Of a stretch of DNA of 64,000 bases, positions 23,936-35,599 are shown in pieces. The first letter of the stretch is position 1. Each line of letters begins with the position of its first letter. The notes beneath the pieces were generated by a model that saw only the letters and a list, made by a program, of their open reading frames with translations, searched no databases and had not been told where the DNA came from. A program made the position numbers and the translations under genes. This DNA comes from Copromyces sp. CBS 386.78 (Eukaryota; Ascomycota; Sordariomycetes; Sordariales; Sordariaceae). The DNA lies in the NCBI GenBank assembly GCA_030685235.1, contig MU839152.1, forward strand, positions 167,596-231,595, in the 5' to 3' direction.

Positions 23936-26900
23936 CCGACCCTCTCGACGACCCTCTCACGAGCCCCATTTTCGGCCTCACAACCTATAATCTCATAACC
24001 TAATCAAACAAGAGAAGATATTGAGCAAAATCAACGGCTACGCAGGTGCGGGAAAATGCATAATGTCGTCATCATGCGGAGCCAACTGATTTCCCTTTGC
24101 GGAAGGCCCTCGCACCGCAGCCGAAAAAACTACAACCACATCTCATCCCACTCCAGGCTCCAAATAGCTCTCACACCCCCAAACCTTGGACAGCGAATGG
24201 AGTCTTTTACACTCGTAAACAGCCAATAAGTGTATGACGAGCGCTTTATCAGAGAGAGATATGCAGCAAGGGAGAAAGACGGAGACTAAGAAAGGGGCCC
24301 TGTTTTGATCTGTTAGACCCTATTCCCGTCGTCGACGACGCGACTCGTCAACCTTACCGCCACCGGTGTCGGTGGACGCCCGGTAAAAGCGAATCAAGCT
24401 TTCTTTCATCACGCCGTCTCCCCTCCCCCAGAACCGCAGACGTGTTACCGCCAGAAGAAGCCGAGCCCGAAACGCCTCATGTCAGGTACGGCTGCAAGGG
24501 GATTCGGCTATTCAGGCCCCCCTCATCAACCCGCTGTCACCGGGAGAGAGGGAAGCAAGCGGAACGGACGAAGGGCATAACGGCATAAGGTTTTCCTGGA
24601 TGGATAGGGATGATGATCACACACCTTTCATTCAACACTTGGCGTCATCATTGTCTCAACGTCCCTACACGCTACGTAGTTACGGGAGATACGGTAGGGA
24701 CCCAAGCGGGCTGGAGACGGTAGGCGTGTGGCCTTGTTTCAACTCACCGAGTTTCACCTTCATATCCCCCGAGCCCGAAATTGTCATGACAGTGCCTGGC
24801 AGCAGGCAGTCAAGGTGTGTCCTTTTTCTAGAAAGCCGAACATCGTCGCCGAATGCAAACTTGAAGTGCCAAGGACAATCTTAACATGACGGTGGACCGT
24901 GGAACGGGAACGGGCCGCCAAGTCCCGACAATTCGATATTCCATTTTTCAAGAAGTTGCAAGGAGTCTTCCATGTCGTCGCTGGACCTTCGAACAACACT
25001 AGCAGCCTCAATATCAAAGCCGATCATGATATTTCAACAGCCTTGTCCTCAAGTTTCAAGTTGCTCTGACAACCGAAAGCAGACAAAGATCCCCAAGAAC
25101 CAAACATCAGGAAACATATGCAAAGGCTGCAGCGACAATCGCCTGATGATCAACGGGAAGAGCTCGATACGCGATACCGCACCCCTAACCCTGACACACA
25201 TCGTTCGACTCTCGATCATCTACAGCAAAGATCACCACTTCGCAACGCATGGATCGCGACACGTTTACACTATGATGCTGTTGGCCTTTCCCATGGTTTA
25301 TCATGGCACCCTGGGATCTTGATTAGCCCTACTATATGGCCTGATAAGTGAGGCATGACATATCCGACCCGGATGATCGTAGCGAAGTAATCATCAACGG
25401 GGCTCTTGTCTTTGATGTCTCTGATATTGAACCAGTGAGGCTTTTGCGATGTCTCGGTCAAAACGTCAGACCAAAACATAAGGCTTGCCCCAGATATGTA
25501 TGCCCAGAACTCCAAGCAATAAGGGTCCTAAGAATATACATCATCTCTTCAGGTACCTACCACCCTATGACCCTATCTGCCCCCTTCATTTTTGATCACT
25601 TGACACCCTTTTTACCATAACACCACACCGTTATCCCCAACCCACACTGACTACTGATAAGCACCCATAAAGCTTGTGTGATATGTAGATAGCAGATAGA
25701 TAGAAAACCGGAGCTCTCGGCGTGTGTGAACTCAATTACGCTACAGCATATGCTTGTCAAACATTGCACTGATCAACTCTCTCTCTCACACACACACACA
25801 CACACCCCAAAACCGAGGTTTAGAGGTACAGTATGATGTCTTTGTGCAGTACCAAGCTCATGACAAGAGGACCCCAGAGGGACCCTTGGATCTGCAAGAC
25901 TATCTGATGAACTATTGATTTTTTGGACTACTGAACTAAGAATATGTATGTCTCAGAATGGAGCACAAGTGGTTTATTGGGCAGTTGTGCATGGTACCAT
26001 ATGGGGTTCACGATGAGGTGCTGCTGCATAGTAAATATGGTTGCTGTTTCAGGTTTGTACGTAGGTCTGTGTGAGCTGGGGGGCTGTGGTGTACTTTTGA
26101 TATTGAAATGCATTTATTCCACCGAACAAATCCGGTTGAGGTTGTGATACCCTAGATTAGCAAGGCAAAAATGAGGCTGGTTGGGACAAAAGTCAATCAC
26201 GAACAATTTTCGGTATAGTGGCGTGCGGGGGATGGGCGGCGACCGCGAACACCGAATGCCCAACCGGAATTTGAAGACTGTGAATGCCCTCACTGGGGCA
26301 CAAATAAAAAAAGAAAGAAAAGCACCGAGAGTGTTGAAGATCATGGATCTTCGTCCAGGGAGGCTGGCGGGTTCGCAGGACAAGGACAAGAGAGGGCATC
26401 AAGACGCAAGGTCGAAAGCCATAAATGCCCGAAAATAGTGCTGGCGTTTTCTTGTTTGATCCGGATGGGAAAACGCATCTTCACAAAGATATGGCGGGAA
26501 TTGAATGCAGAATGTGTGTGTTTGTTGGGATCCTTTTCCTTTTCCTTCCACGCAGTCTTGCAGTTGCAGCTAGCTGAGCCCAATGCCGCCGTGGCATTTC
26601 TTCTTTTTCCACGAGTCAAGTTCGTCCCAAGTCTGTTCACAGCCGCCGCCACGCAGCAACGCAGCACGCATCAAGCGAAGCGCGTGTGTAGCGACTACCT
26701 ATGTAGGTACCATAGCCGTAGCGACTTACCGACCGACTTGTCGAAGCAATCGTGGATTGCGTTGGCATCAATGAACATCCGTTTCTGGACGGCCACGAGT
26801 CAACACCGTTGGAGCAGCTGCAACGGGAAGGGGCCGGGTATAACTCCTGGTGAGCTATGGAGGAGCTATGAGGAGCTTGAGGGGAGCTCCGAAGCGTCCA

Positions 26901-28668
26901 GTCGTTCTCCAAGAATGATTGGAGAAGAATGGACAATTGGAGCTGTAGCTTTGCTGTAGCTTGTTGATTAGTTGATCCGTAGCTCCACATTCGTCTTTGA
27001 GTGCATTGGATGGCACGATGGGAATGGCTTCGATGGCATTGCAGGAAATTCAGGTCTAAAAGCAGGATGGGAGGATGGAGGATGGCGATGGAGACACCGC
27101 CCCAAATAAAAACACGAGTCGATTGATGGATTTGTGGTGAGAACAGCCCGTAGAAAACAACCCCGAATGTGCGAATGGAGGCTTTTGCTGCTGGCGCGGG
27201 GAACCGTTGTGGTACAAATATAGCAGCTGTTAGTGTGTTAAATGGCACTATTATCTGCAGCAAATCCAGGGCATGAGCAGAAAACCTGCCTGGCCTGCAT
27301 GCCCACCACGCAGGAGAAAAAGCTACCTCTAGTCGCTGTGCAAGATGCTGCACACATGGAAGAAGCGGAGGGAGAAAAAGAGGCAAGAGGATAAGATATT
27401 TGCTCCCTGAGAAAAAAAAAAAAAAGTCACAAATTTGCAGAGGAGAACATAGTTGTTTGCTGAACAAAGTCAGATAGCCATCAGGCCCAAAAATTGTATT
27501 GATGTTTCCCGTTTCCCATGTTCTCCCATTGTAAAAGGTATCCAGCCCAGCCAGTTGTTCCCCTTCCGCCATTTTGTTACCGTTCCCTTTCTACTCCATC
27601 CGTGTATGCAATGCATGAAAAGCAAATCCCAGGCGCCTCGCTCAAATGACAATTGTTGATATAAAAATACAAGAAGTCAAAAGCTATCAAATTACACAAA
27701 AAACGCCGTTCGTAACAGCTAAAACTCCACCAGTGCCCCTGGATGCCTTTGCCAATCTGATGCCGTCCCCACACCCCGAGACGAGCAGGATCCAAGCAGG
27801 TCGACGTCAGTGGCTTGGCAAAGGGCAGGGGGTGTCCGGAGGAGAGAAGAAGACGTGAAAAAAATGAGGGGTAGTCTAGCGACCCTGACCGCCATTGGTT
27901 GGCCGCCGCCGGTGATAGACAGCACCAAATCCCAAGTCGGTTGTTGGTAGCCCAATGACGTTCCATAGACCTCGTAGCATGTGCCGTTGACGCACAATGA
28001 CGGGAATCCGAGAATGGGAAAGATAGCAAATTCGATCTCTGGTGAGCCGCGACCGTCGCGCTGAAACGTCAGAAGGGCTCATCAGTTCGAGATAGTCAAC
28101 TCAGTGACTCGGAAAATAGTCCCAAGGATCTCGATGTTTTACTCTGGCTTGCACATCACTCGGTGTGAGGATGATGGTTGGCGAGTCGAGGTACTCATAG
28201 CGTAGAGTAGCTTGAATACAGTCGTTGGAGGCAATACTGCTGCTCACTTATGTCTGCACCGAGCCCATGGCGGTGGCGGCTCGGTTGCATGCTTCGCGGT
28301 TGTGAATGGTCAATGGGTGGACACTTGTTGCCGTCGTGAGGATGGCGGCTGTTTCAAGTGCCTGTAGCAAAGATGTCGTGGGCTGTGTCGCAGGAGGGAA
28401 AAATCCGCCGCAGAGGAAATTGCCACCGTGATCGCCGGTACTTGCGTCGATCGATCCGGACGTTTTGGTCCAGACTCTCGAAATCCGCCGCTATTCAACA
28501 CCGGGGCAACGTGGAATGTCGGTTTGATATCCAAGTAGCCAAACAGCTCGAGCGTTGTTGTTGCTTCGATGCTGGAGACTGTGGATGTTTTCGTGTCCCA
28601 AGTGGCCAATTCCCAAACATGCCAACCGTGGTGATTGATTGTGAAAAGGCCGACTGCTTTGTGTTGAT
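23936..28668. other. Balanced intergenic stretch, no recognisable gene
   Basis: Composition is ordinary, but no conserved protein or RNA was found on either strand. Visible are a (CA)n microsatellite at about 25,789-25,806, an A-run at about 27,411-27,425 and scattered GTAGGTAC/TACCTA words of the kind common in Sordariomycete intergenic DNA. The longest frame (311 codons, minus, 26,637-27,572) has no coding character. Its last several hundred bases are probably the 3' flank of the small gene at 28,669. Confidence 0.5.
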
Positions 28669-28941
28669 TCACTTGTAGCCGGTCATCTTGGCGCAGCGGT
28701 TGCAATAGTAGATGTTGGTGCCAATCTGGACCATTCCCGAGGAGCTGGGGTCGTCTGTCGTGGTGATCTCTTCGGCGCGGGCGCACCTTAGGCACCGGAG
28801 AACCTCAACCGAGGCGATGGGTCGTGTCGAGTCCATGCTGTGCCTGACTGATGATGATGATGACAGGTCGGAGTCGGAAGACGAGTATGACGAAGCCGAA
28901 GAAGAGGAAGTAAGGTACTGAACTTTTGGTCGGGCGGACAT
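28669..28941 (-). CDS. Small conserved CxxC...CxxC (zinc-ribbon-like) protein
   Basis: An intact intronless frame of 90 residues. Residues 11-36 form a serine-rich, low-complexity N-terminal segment with a few acidic residues. The C-terminal half carries Cys50-Leu-Arg-Cys53 and Cys80-Asn-Arg-Cys83, two knuckles 26 residues apart followed by the end KMTGYK, a layout typical of a four-cysteine zinc ribbon. The pattern resembles small uncharacterised proteins of Sordariomycetes, from memory and without a search. No enzymatic function is implied. It could be a nucleic-acid- or protein-binding zinc ribbon. A TATAAA box on the minus strand (29,118-29,123) lies about 180 bp upstream of the ATG. The nearest recognised gene is more than 10 kb away. 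Confidence 0.8.
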   Translation of the reverse strand: MSARPKVQYLTSSSSASSYSSSDSDLSSSSSVRHSMDSTRPIASVEVLRCLRCARAEEITTTDDPSSSGMVQIGTNIYYCNRCAKMTGYK

Positions 28942-31900
28942 TGTGATGATGTGTGTTGTGTGATGGAAGTGCGCGAGGCAGGCTATTAGTACCAGTGCTG
29001 GGTTGGAGGATGCTGCAGTGTTTGTTGCTGGCTTGGTCTCTAGTGTTAATGTTGGTGTTGGTGTTTGGTGCTGGTGCTTGCTGGTGGTGCTTGAAGGTAG
29101 GTGGTGCGGGTGTGAGGTTTATACGTGCGAAGGTCGGTTCGAGGAATTTGTATCTTGATCGAGTTGGAGCGAAAAACAAGTGGGTTAACTCTTCCGGTCA
29201 GAGACGAATGGGCCAGACCAAGAGACTTTGTACCTTATGTAAACGGTGTTTGACCCACGTCCACCAACAAAATGCCAAGTCTGCCTGTTGCCCAGGGGGG
29301 AAGGGGTACCAAGTCCGAGGTTGCCAGGGGGTGGGACTAGAAAAAATCAAATTCGCGGCCAGCCGGGCGTGCGAAAAACAGGCAGGGCAGACGCAAGCAG
29401 AGTGGAGGAAGGAGAGGTACATGCGCCAAAGTACCGACCCTACCGAGCAGACAGAGCCTGAAACCATAACAGCTATGCAACAAACGAGGTGAAGGAACGA
29501 TAGTCGCGAGACTACCTCTATGAGCACAATCATGGGGTAGCCAGGTCATCATGCCGTAATGTGCTGCTGCTACGTACTGCTTTTGGGAATCAGGTCTTGC
29601 AAGGTCTCGACTCTGGGCGGTCACCAGTATCTCTCACGCCCAGGGGCACGCTCGGCAATTCGGAATGTGACGATGCCCTCCAGCTGGAAGCTGGAAGAGA
29701 AGGAACCTCAAAGGGAGGAATCATCATTCAGGCTCACCCCGTTACGTACACCGACCTCACTGCATCCATCCATCCAGAACTAGAGGTACCTATGATGCTG
29801 TCGCAAAACCCCTCAGCAACTGCCCTTCTACACTAGCATTTCGTTGGTCGCAATGTCACCCGCCAACCAACACAGCAAGCAGCACCAATGTTGAAGTCAT
29901 CCCCTCCCAACACCAACACAGCATGAAAACAACACACACAAATTGCACTCTTGTTGGGCTGCAGTTACACATTCGCGGTAAGGTCTAGAACCTGGATTTG
30001 TTTCCTGGATGGGCACACAACGTGGTACGTATCTTATGCTCCTTAATCTCTGGCCTACATATGTACATGACACAGGTGAAGCAAACTCATGTTGAATAGC
30101 ATGTCCACAGTCTTGCTGTTGCTGGGGATACCCCGTACAGTTGCACTCTCGGGGTGTTGTACTTCCAATATCGCGGAAGGGTCGGTCCTATGTTAGGTAC
30201 CTACAACAACCCACTACGTAGGGCTTCGAGTGGACAGCGCAACAAACCACCAAACTGGAAGAGCGAAAAAGGCGAGCGAGATTGGGGATCTCGCGAGAAA
30301 TTCTGCTCAAAACGGGAAGAAAAACAGGACACACGCCGATCACACAGCAGTGCCCAACGCTATTGACATACACTCAGGTTCGTCATCACAGCTGGGCAAG
30401 GGACTCAATCACCATCATACATAAAAGGCTGCGGTAACCACCAGCCAAGAAACTTGGTCCTCCGTCGGTGTCGTCGCTGTCTTTGAAGCTTCTGATAGCT
30501 GATGGTCGTATAGCTCGGTGAAGTCAAGTGCGATGCAACTTATTAGCGAGCATAGCACGGCCGGACCTTGCCGTCCACCGTTCATTACATCCCACGTCGG
30601 GTTCATCGACGGCACGGAATGTCGAGCAGCGGGAACAGTGATGAAAGAAAGGGTTTCAAAGATGCGGAAGTGGCCCCGGTCGAGCGCTGAATAGCTGTCG
30701 GTGGATCCTTGGCCTGGACTCAGTCCTCTGCACAAGCACATTCTAGGCCACACGGCAAAGTCCACACCAAGACAGTCCAGAACGCTGACCGATCCCACAC
30801 ACAAATTTCGATCTGGATGGCCCGCCCGCCCATGGCTCACACGCTCACCAATTGCTGCACGCATTCATTGCCAGACCACCTTGCATCAAACGGTCCACCG
30901 TGTCTGGCCAGCTCCAGCCTGTATTCCAGACTCGATAGCCTGACCCCTTTCTCCCTAGGGACCTGTGGTAGAGTATCATGGCTTGCCTATAGCGTATGAC
31001 AACTGTGAGACCAGCGAGATTGCTCCCTAGACTCCCTGGACGAGGCTTGAGTCTGGCCCATTCACTATCATTGCCAAATCCGTCAAGGACGAAACGAATG
31101 GAAGTATGGAACAAGTCCGGAAATGCCAACGTCCACTTTCAACCGCAAGACCGACGATTTGGGACGGGAAGGCCCAGACCGACGACTCACACACACACCG
31201 GCCTAGCATTCCGGGCCGTGATCGGCGGTCCGTCCGGGTACCGGTTTCTGATGTGGAGATTCCAGACTCCTGCCGTGTGTCGCCACCTGGCTGTAATTAA
31301 CCGTTGTCGAGAACGTGAGGCTTCGACAAAGAGGACTGGTGAGACTCACAGAAGTTATATAAGTCCGCATTATCAAAGACTCGTCTCGAGATGCGACTGT
31401 GTAGCGAGAGTCTAAGAGATGAGCACAGCCAGCCAATACTCCGTACTCCGCAAGGGCACATGCGTCTTTGGGTAGCTTCCGGTTCGTGCTTACTACATAT
31501 CCTGGAGCCCACGTTGTTGGTTGCTTACTTCTAGGGAAAAGAGACAAGTCTCGTTGCGGGGATGGGTGGATGAATGAATGACCAGTTGTCTGGCTTCGCG
31601 AAGGTATGCCATGCTGCTGCCTCCTGAGTGTACGGCGTGGGGAAGTATAGCCCCGTTTTGGGGATCTTCCGCGGAGTGAGTGAGGCTTTGGACAACATTT
31701 GCTGAGTGTGCGAATAGTCAAGAGCTATGAGCCACGTCGTCGATGCTCGGCAACACCTATGCTTCAGTACACCCCCCAGAGTCATGCTCACGTGAATATA
31801 GGACCGGCAAGTGCCTCTACCCCCTAGACTTCCGTGAAAGCCTGGAGGATGGCAGGACGGGAAGGCGACGATCTTTGCTTAAGTTCATCGATCTGAGGCT

Positions 31901-34900
31901 ACTAGGGTTTAACTCACCGTGTGCAGTGACAGTCCAATGTCATTGTCCAGCCCTGCCCGGCGACTTGGCCGGTGGCCCAACGACTTTAGAGGTGCACCGC
32001 CTGCCGTTTGCTTGCCTTGTTGAGCGAAGCCATCATCAGGGAGGAATTGGGACCCCACCACAGACAGTCACAAATGGGATGCCATTTGCAATTGTTCCCT
32101 TTCCCTCTTCTTGGCTGAAGCTATACCAATTGCGCAAAGTCTTGGTCCTCCTTTGGATACCTTGGTAACTGCGTAATAATTACATAAAACACGACCAAAA
32201 GCGGTGGTTAGAATGATTCACTAGGGTCCCGTGATTTCAAGTGATGTCGGCCGGTCCTTCATTTTCCTTCAAGGTTTGGTATTCGCGATTCAGACATCTC
32301 CGGGCACCAGTCACGGCAACAGAAAACGGGGGCTTTACCTTCTTGACCAGGACAACTTCAGAAGTAACGGCCGGCATGAACCCACTGGCCATTTCATGTG
32401 CTCCGCTAGTGTGTGCTAAACATTTGTTTCTTGTTTCATATTCCTGATAATTCCATATTAACAATCTCCAGTCTCGAGAAAGCCTTGGCGGCTTCTATTG
32501 TGACGAATTGCGTGACAACTTCCGTATTGGCAAATGGTCATGAACCGAAACGCACCTGCTTTTGCAACATGGGAATTTCATCCATTGGTTACCAGGCCTT
32601 TCCAGCCCATCTGTCCTTGTCTCACAGATATCACTGATGGGTGTGGGGCGTTTTGTAATGTCGAGTTGCAACCAAAAAGCCCCGCCATTGGTCTGGACTG
32701 ACACTTCAGCCCGGCAACTGGAGCAGTTCGTCAGATCCCCCGCCATATGTGCGATCGTGCGCCCAAGTGTGCTAAGAAAGATATGCGGTGCGGTGGCTTT
32801 TATGGGATCCCATTGTTTGGTGAGGTTGCTTTGTCGGTTCTTGGGAGGATGGCAATTCCGCGATTCTCGATACTTCTCGTACCCTCAATTTTTTTTCTTG
32901 TCATGTCTTCGCCTTGTGCTCGCCCAAATGGAAACCCGTCGATAGGGTACAACATCCAAGACAAAACATGTTGACACGAATGCTTTGTGTCTTGGCTTTC
33001 TAGCTTGGACCCTTTGTACGCTGGCAAGTGTGTCGGGACTGGGCAATGATTTACTGTGTCAGCAACAATGCATTTACTATGCAGTACTGCGGTGGACTTT
33101 CATGCTGAAATTACAGACAAGACAAGTTTCAACACTATGCGACTACCTGCATAACCACGTCGGAGCCGGAGAAAGATCTTGACTCTTCTCATCAAATTCA
33201 CGGCTTACAAACCTCAACGATGTCTTTTTCGTTGATGTTAAGAAAATAGGGGTGCCAGTGGTGGAACGTTAGCACATGGTTATTCCCCGACTGTTTTCGG
33301 GGCGTCGATAATGCGAACAGTCCATCCGTCCATTTTGCTCTTTTTTTTTTTTTTTTCCCGATGGAGGTCGATGAATACTACCTCTACCGACTTGACGCAC
33401 TCCCATAGTGTGCACATTGCAAAAATGTCTTCTAGATAAGCAATCGCACCGGTAATACCAGACATGTTTCGCATCCTACTATATCCACTTGGCGATACCT
33501 TAAGGATTGGGTAGCGACAAAAGGGGGGCTCGAAATTGAAGGTGCAACCGTGCAAAATGGCTGTTCATCGCTTCTGTCATTTTTGGGGTTTCCCTTTCCG
33601 GGGCAGGAGCGCCAGCACTTCGCACGAACCAATCGCAATCGCTGGAAGGTTCCCCGATCGACTCGGAGGTTCGCGTGAAAGTGCATTGGCCAGCCGGTCG
33701 CAGCGATATCTGCGGTCCCTTGCAGCCAGCTGTCAAAGCAAACATTTAGCGCTGCCGTACCTGGCTTCACCTTGTTGCAGCCCCACCATTGCCTACTTGG
33801 TACATAGCAGTTTGATGGAGCTTTCCCGTCGTCAACTTCACGTCTTCAACCTCATCTCCCTCGCGACCCTATCTGGTGTTGTATCCCGCGCGGAAGGACA
33901 GCGATCCGGCGAGGCGCCAAGAAGCGAGACTCGACCGAGCAAAATATACAGATACCGTATCCAAGGCGTTCTGTCTGGGCCAACAACAAGTCACCGGAGC
34001 GCAGCCCTGAACTCACAGGTGATCTCGTACATTACCCAGATACCAAGATACCCCGCGATTTTGGGAGCGTGGGAAAGGGCGGGAATTGCGAACCCAACTA
34101 AAAGCGGAAACCCATTCACGCCATCATGCCATTGTGACTTGCATCGAGATCACTCACCTAGTCCACGAGAAGCTTAGCAGCAACGCGCGTCCGGTACAGA
34201 ACGACCGGAGCTCTCTCCTGGCGTCCATGGATCTCTCGAACTATTCTCTTGGTACTATCCACTATTCGCCGTTTCATACCTTAGTATTGTCTCCGAAAGC
34301 ATCTGTGTAGGTTCTATGATATGGGGGCGGATGATTCATTTGCTCCTACGGTTATCCCTCATGGGATCTTACTATGCGGCCACGAGTGACATTTACAGCA
34401 TGTCTCAAACTCATATCGAGATGACAGTTGCCTTATCAAGCCTTTATGCTGTCTATCGGCTGTTATTCGCCACTTAGATGCATATCACTGAGTGTGACAG
34501 TATGAAGACGGGAAGAGTGCAGATCATACCATATCAGACCAGAAGTCTTCCTATCGAACCACACAAAAATTACACCTCGACAGACTTTTCCGCCTCTTGA
34601 CATCTTGAAAACACCCTGCCATCGATCTTTCCCAAGCACTTGCCTCTAGGTGCCAGTAACGATCGCTTGTGCAGGTTTGTAAGCGTTGTGTTAGTGAACC
34701 TGCACCAGCAGGTGTGCCCCGGAAAATCCATCCTTGAAGGTTTCCAAACTTACCTATTCTCAGGTTCTATTCTACCTTCTAGGTACTACCAGATGCCCAC
34801 ACCAAACAAGAGTTCAGTTAGCCTGGGGCTCTTCTTTCCCCGGTACCACAGCAGCGGACGGGCTGACGGGGTAATTTCGACAAGACCGCCGATCACTTCC
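28942..34900. other. Intergenic stretch, no recognisable gene
   Basis: It holds the 5' flank of the small zinc-ribbon gene, then balanced sequence with many short overlapping frames but none with a known domain. TACCTA/GTAGGTAC words recur (for example near 29,785 and 30,196), and a T-run of about 18 lies near 33,340-33,357. A 213-codon plus frame at 33,536-34,177 contains a hydrophobic, signal-like segment after an internal Met, but nothing else supports it. Confidence 0.45.
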
Positions 34901-34925
34901 TCAGCCCACCAAAAACCCATCTTAA

Positions 34926-35505
34926 TCACCATGACCCTTTTTCAGCACCCTTGAGGAGCTCAGGAGATGATGAAGAGGAGGGGGAAGGACCCGAGGGTAC
35001 CGATTCCTCACCATCACATCCGATCACTGTCGAGGATCAGGATCACTTAGTGTAGGAGCCCCCTTTCAACGTTTCCGGGCGAATGGTTGGCCACGAAAAG
35101 AGGAGAAAAGGGCCCAAACTGGAAGTCGATCAGGATCATCACTCTCCCACTCATACAGTCGACCCTCGCTTTTCGCTTAATGAGGCTCTCGGATCTCATC
35201 TGTCCAGTCACAACCCCGTCCAGCATGACTCGAATAAAAGTCGATGTGCCCGATTTACATCCACAATCGATCGGAATTCAACGTTGTCATCGACGATTTT
35301 TGAGTGTCTTGGGCTCTGGTCCCCCGGTTCTCACTCTCTCCCGCGTCCCAGTTGGTCGGGCCAGTCGCTTTTTTCTTTTCCACATGGGGGTAGAATTCCC
35401 ATCATACTCACATCATCTGCTACCTACTTTCGGGTTCCGGAGAGGGGCCAAGCCGAACAATCCCATCAATTCACCCCATGGGTTCCGAACCCAACCCTTG
35501 GGTGA
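34926..35505 (+). pseudogene. Possible decayed coding sequence with acidic segment
   Basis: One plus frame reads a run of acidic residues (DDEEEGEGPEGTD), then PITVEDQDHLV, then one in-frame TAG at about 35,052. It continues open for 150 codons through a basic RRKGPK motif. A 15-bp piece at the start of the acidic segment (CCCTTGAGGAGCTCAGG, 34,951) recurs at about 35,550 with two changes, again in a frame giving a similar peptide. This could be a remnant of a retrotransposon Gag or an orphan gene with an unrecognised intron. Evidence is compositional only. Confidence 0.25.
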
Positions 35506-35599
35506 AACCCGAGGATATGCAATTTCTGATGTGCTTTGAAATTCCCTTGAGGAACTCAGGGGACGATCAAAAGATCTAATTGAGGCCCAGGCTACTATG

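Noticed and set aside
23649..23998. Pro- and Gly-rich frames on both strands
   Set aside because: They are translations of the poly-G/poly-C tract.
25789..25806. Regular CA repeat considered as part of a CRISPR-like array
   Set aside because: It is a simple dinucleotide microsatellite. No spacer-repeat structure exists anywhere in the window, which is eukaryotic.
26637..27572. Longest frame in the balanced segment (311 codons, minus)
   Set aside because: It uses no recognisable domain, contains the translation of an A-run as poly-Phe, has no coding composition, and overlaps equally long frames on the other strand.
33536..34177. 213-codon plus frame with a signal-peptide-like stretch
   Set aside because: The hydrophobic stretch follows an internal Met and no conserved mature part or splice evidence supports it.
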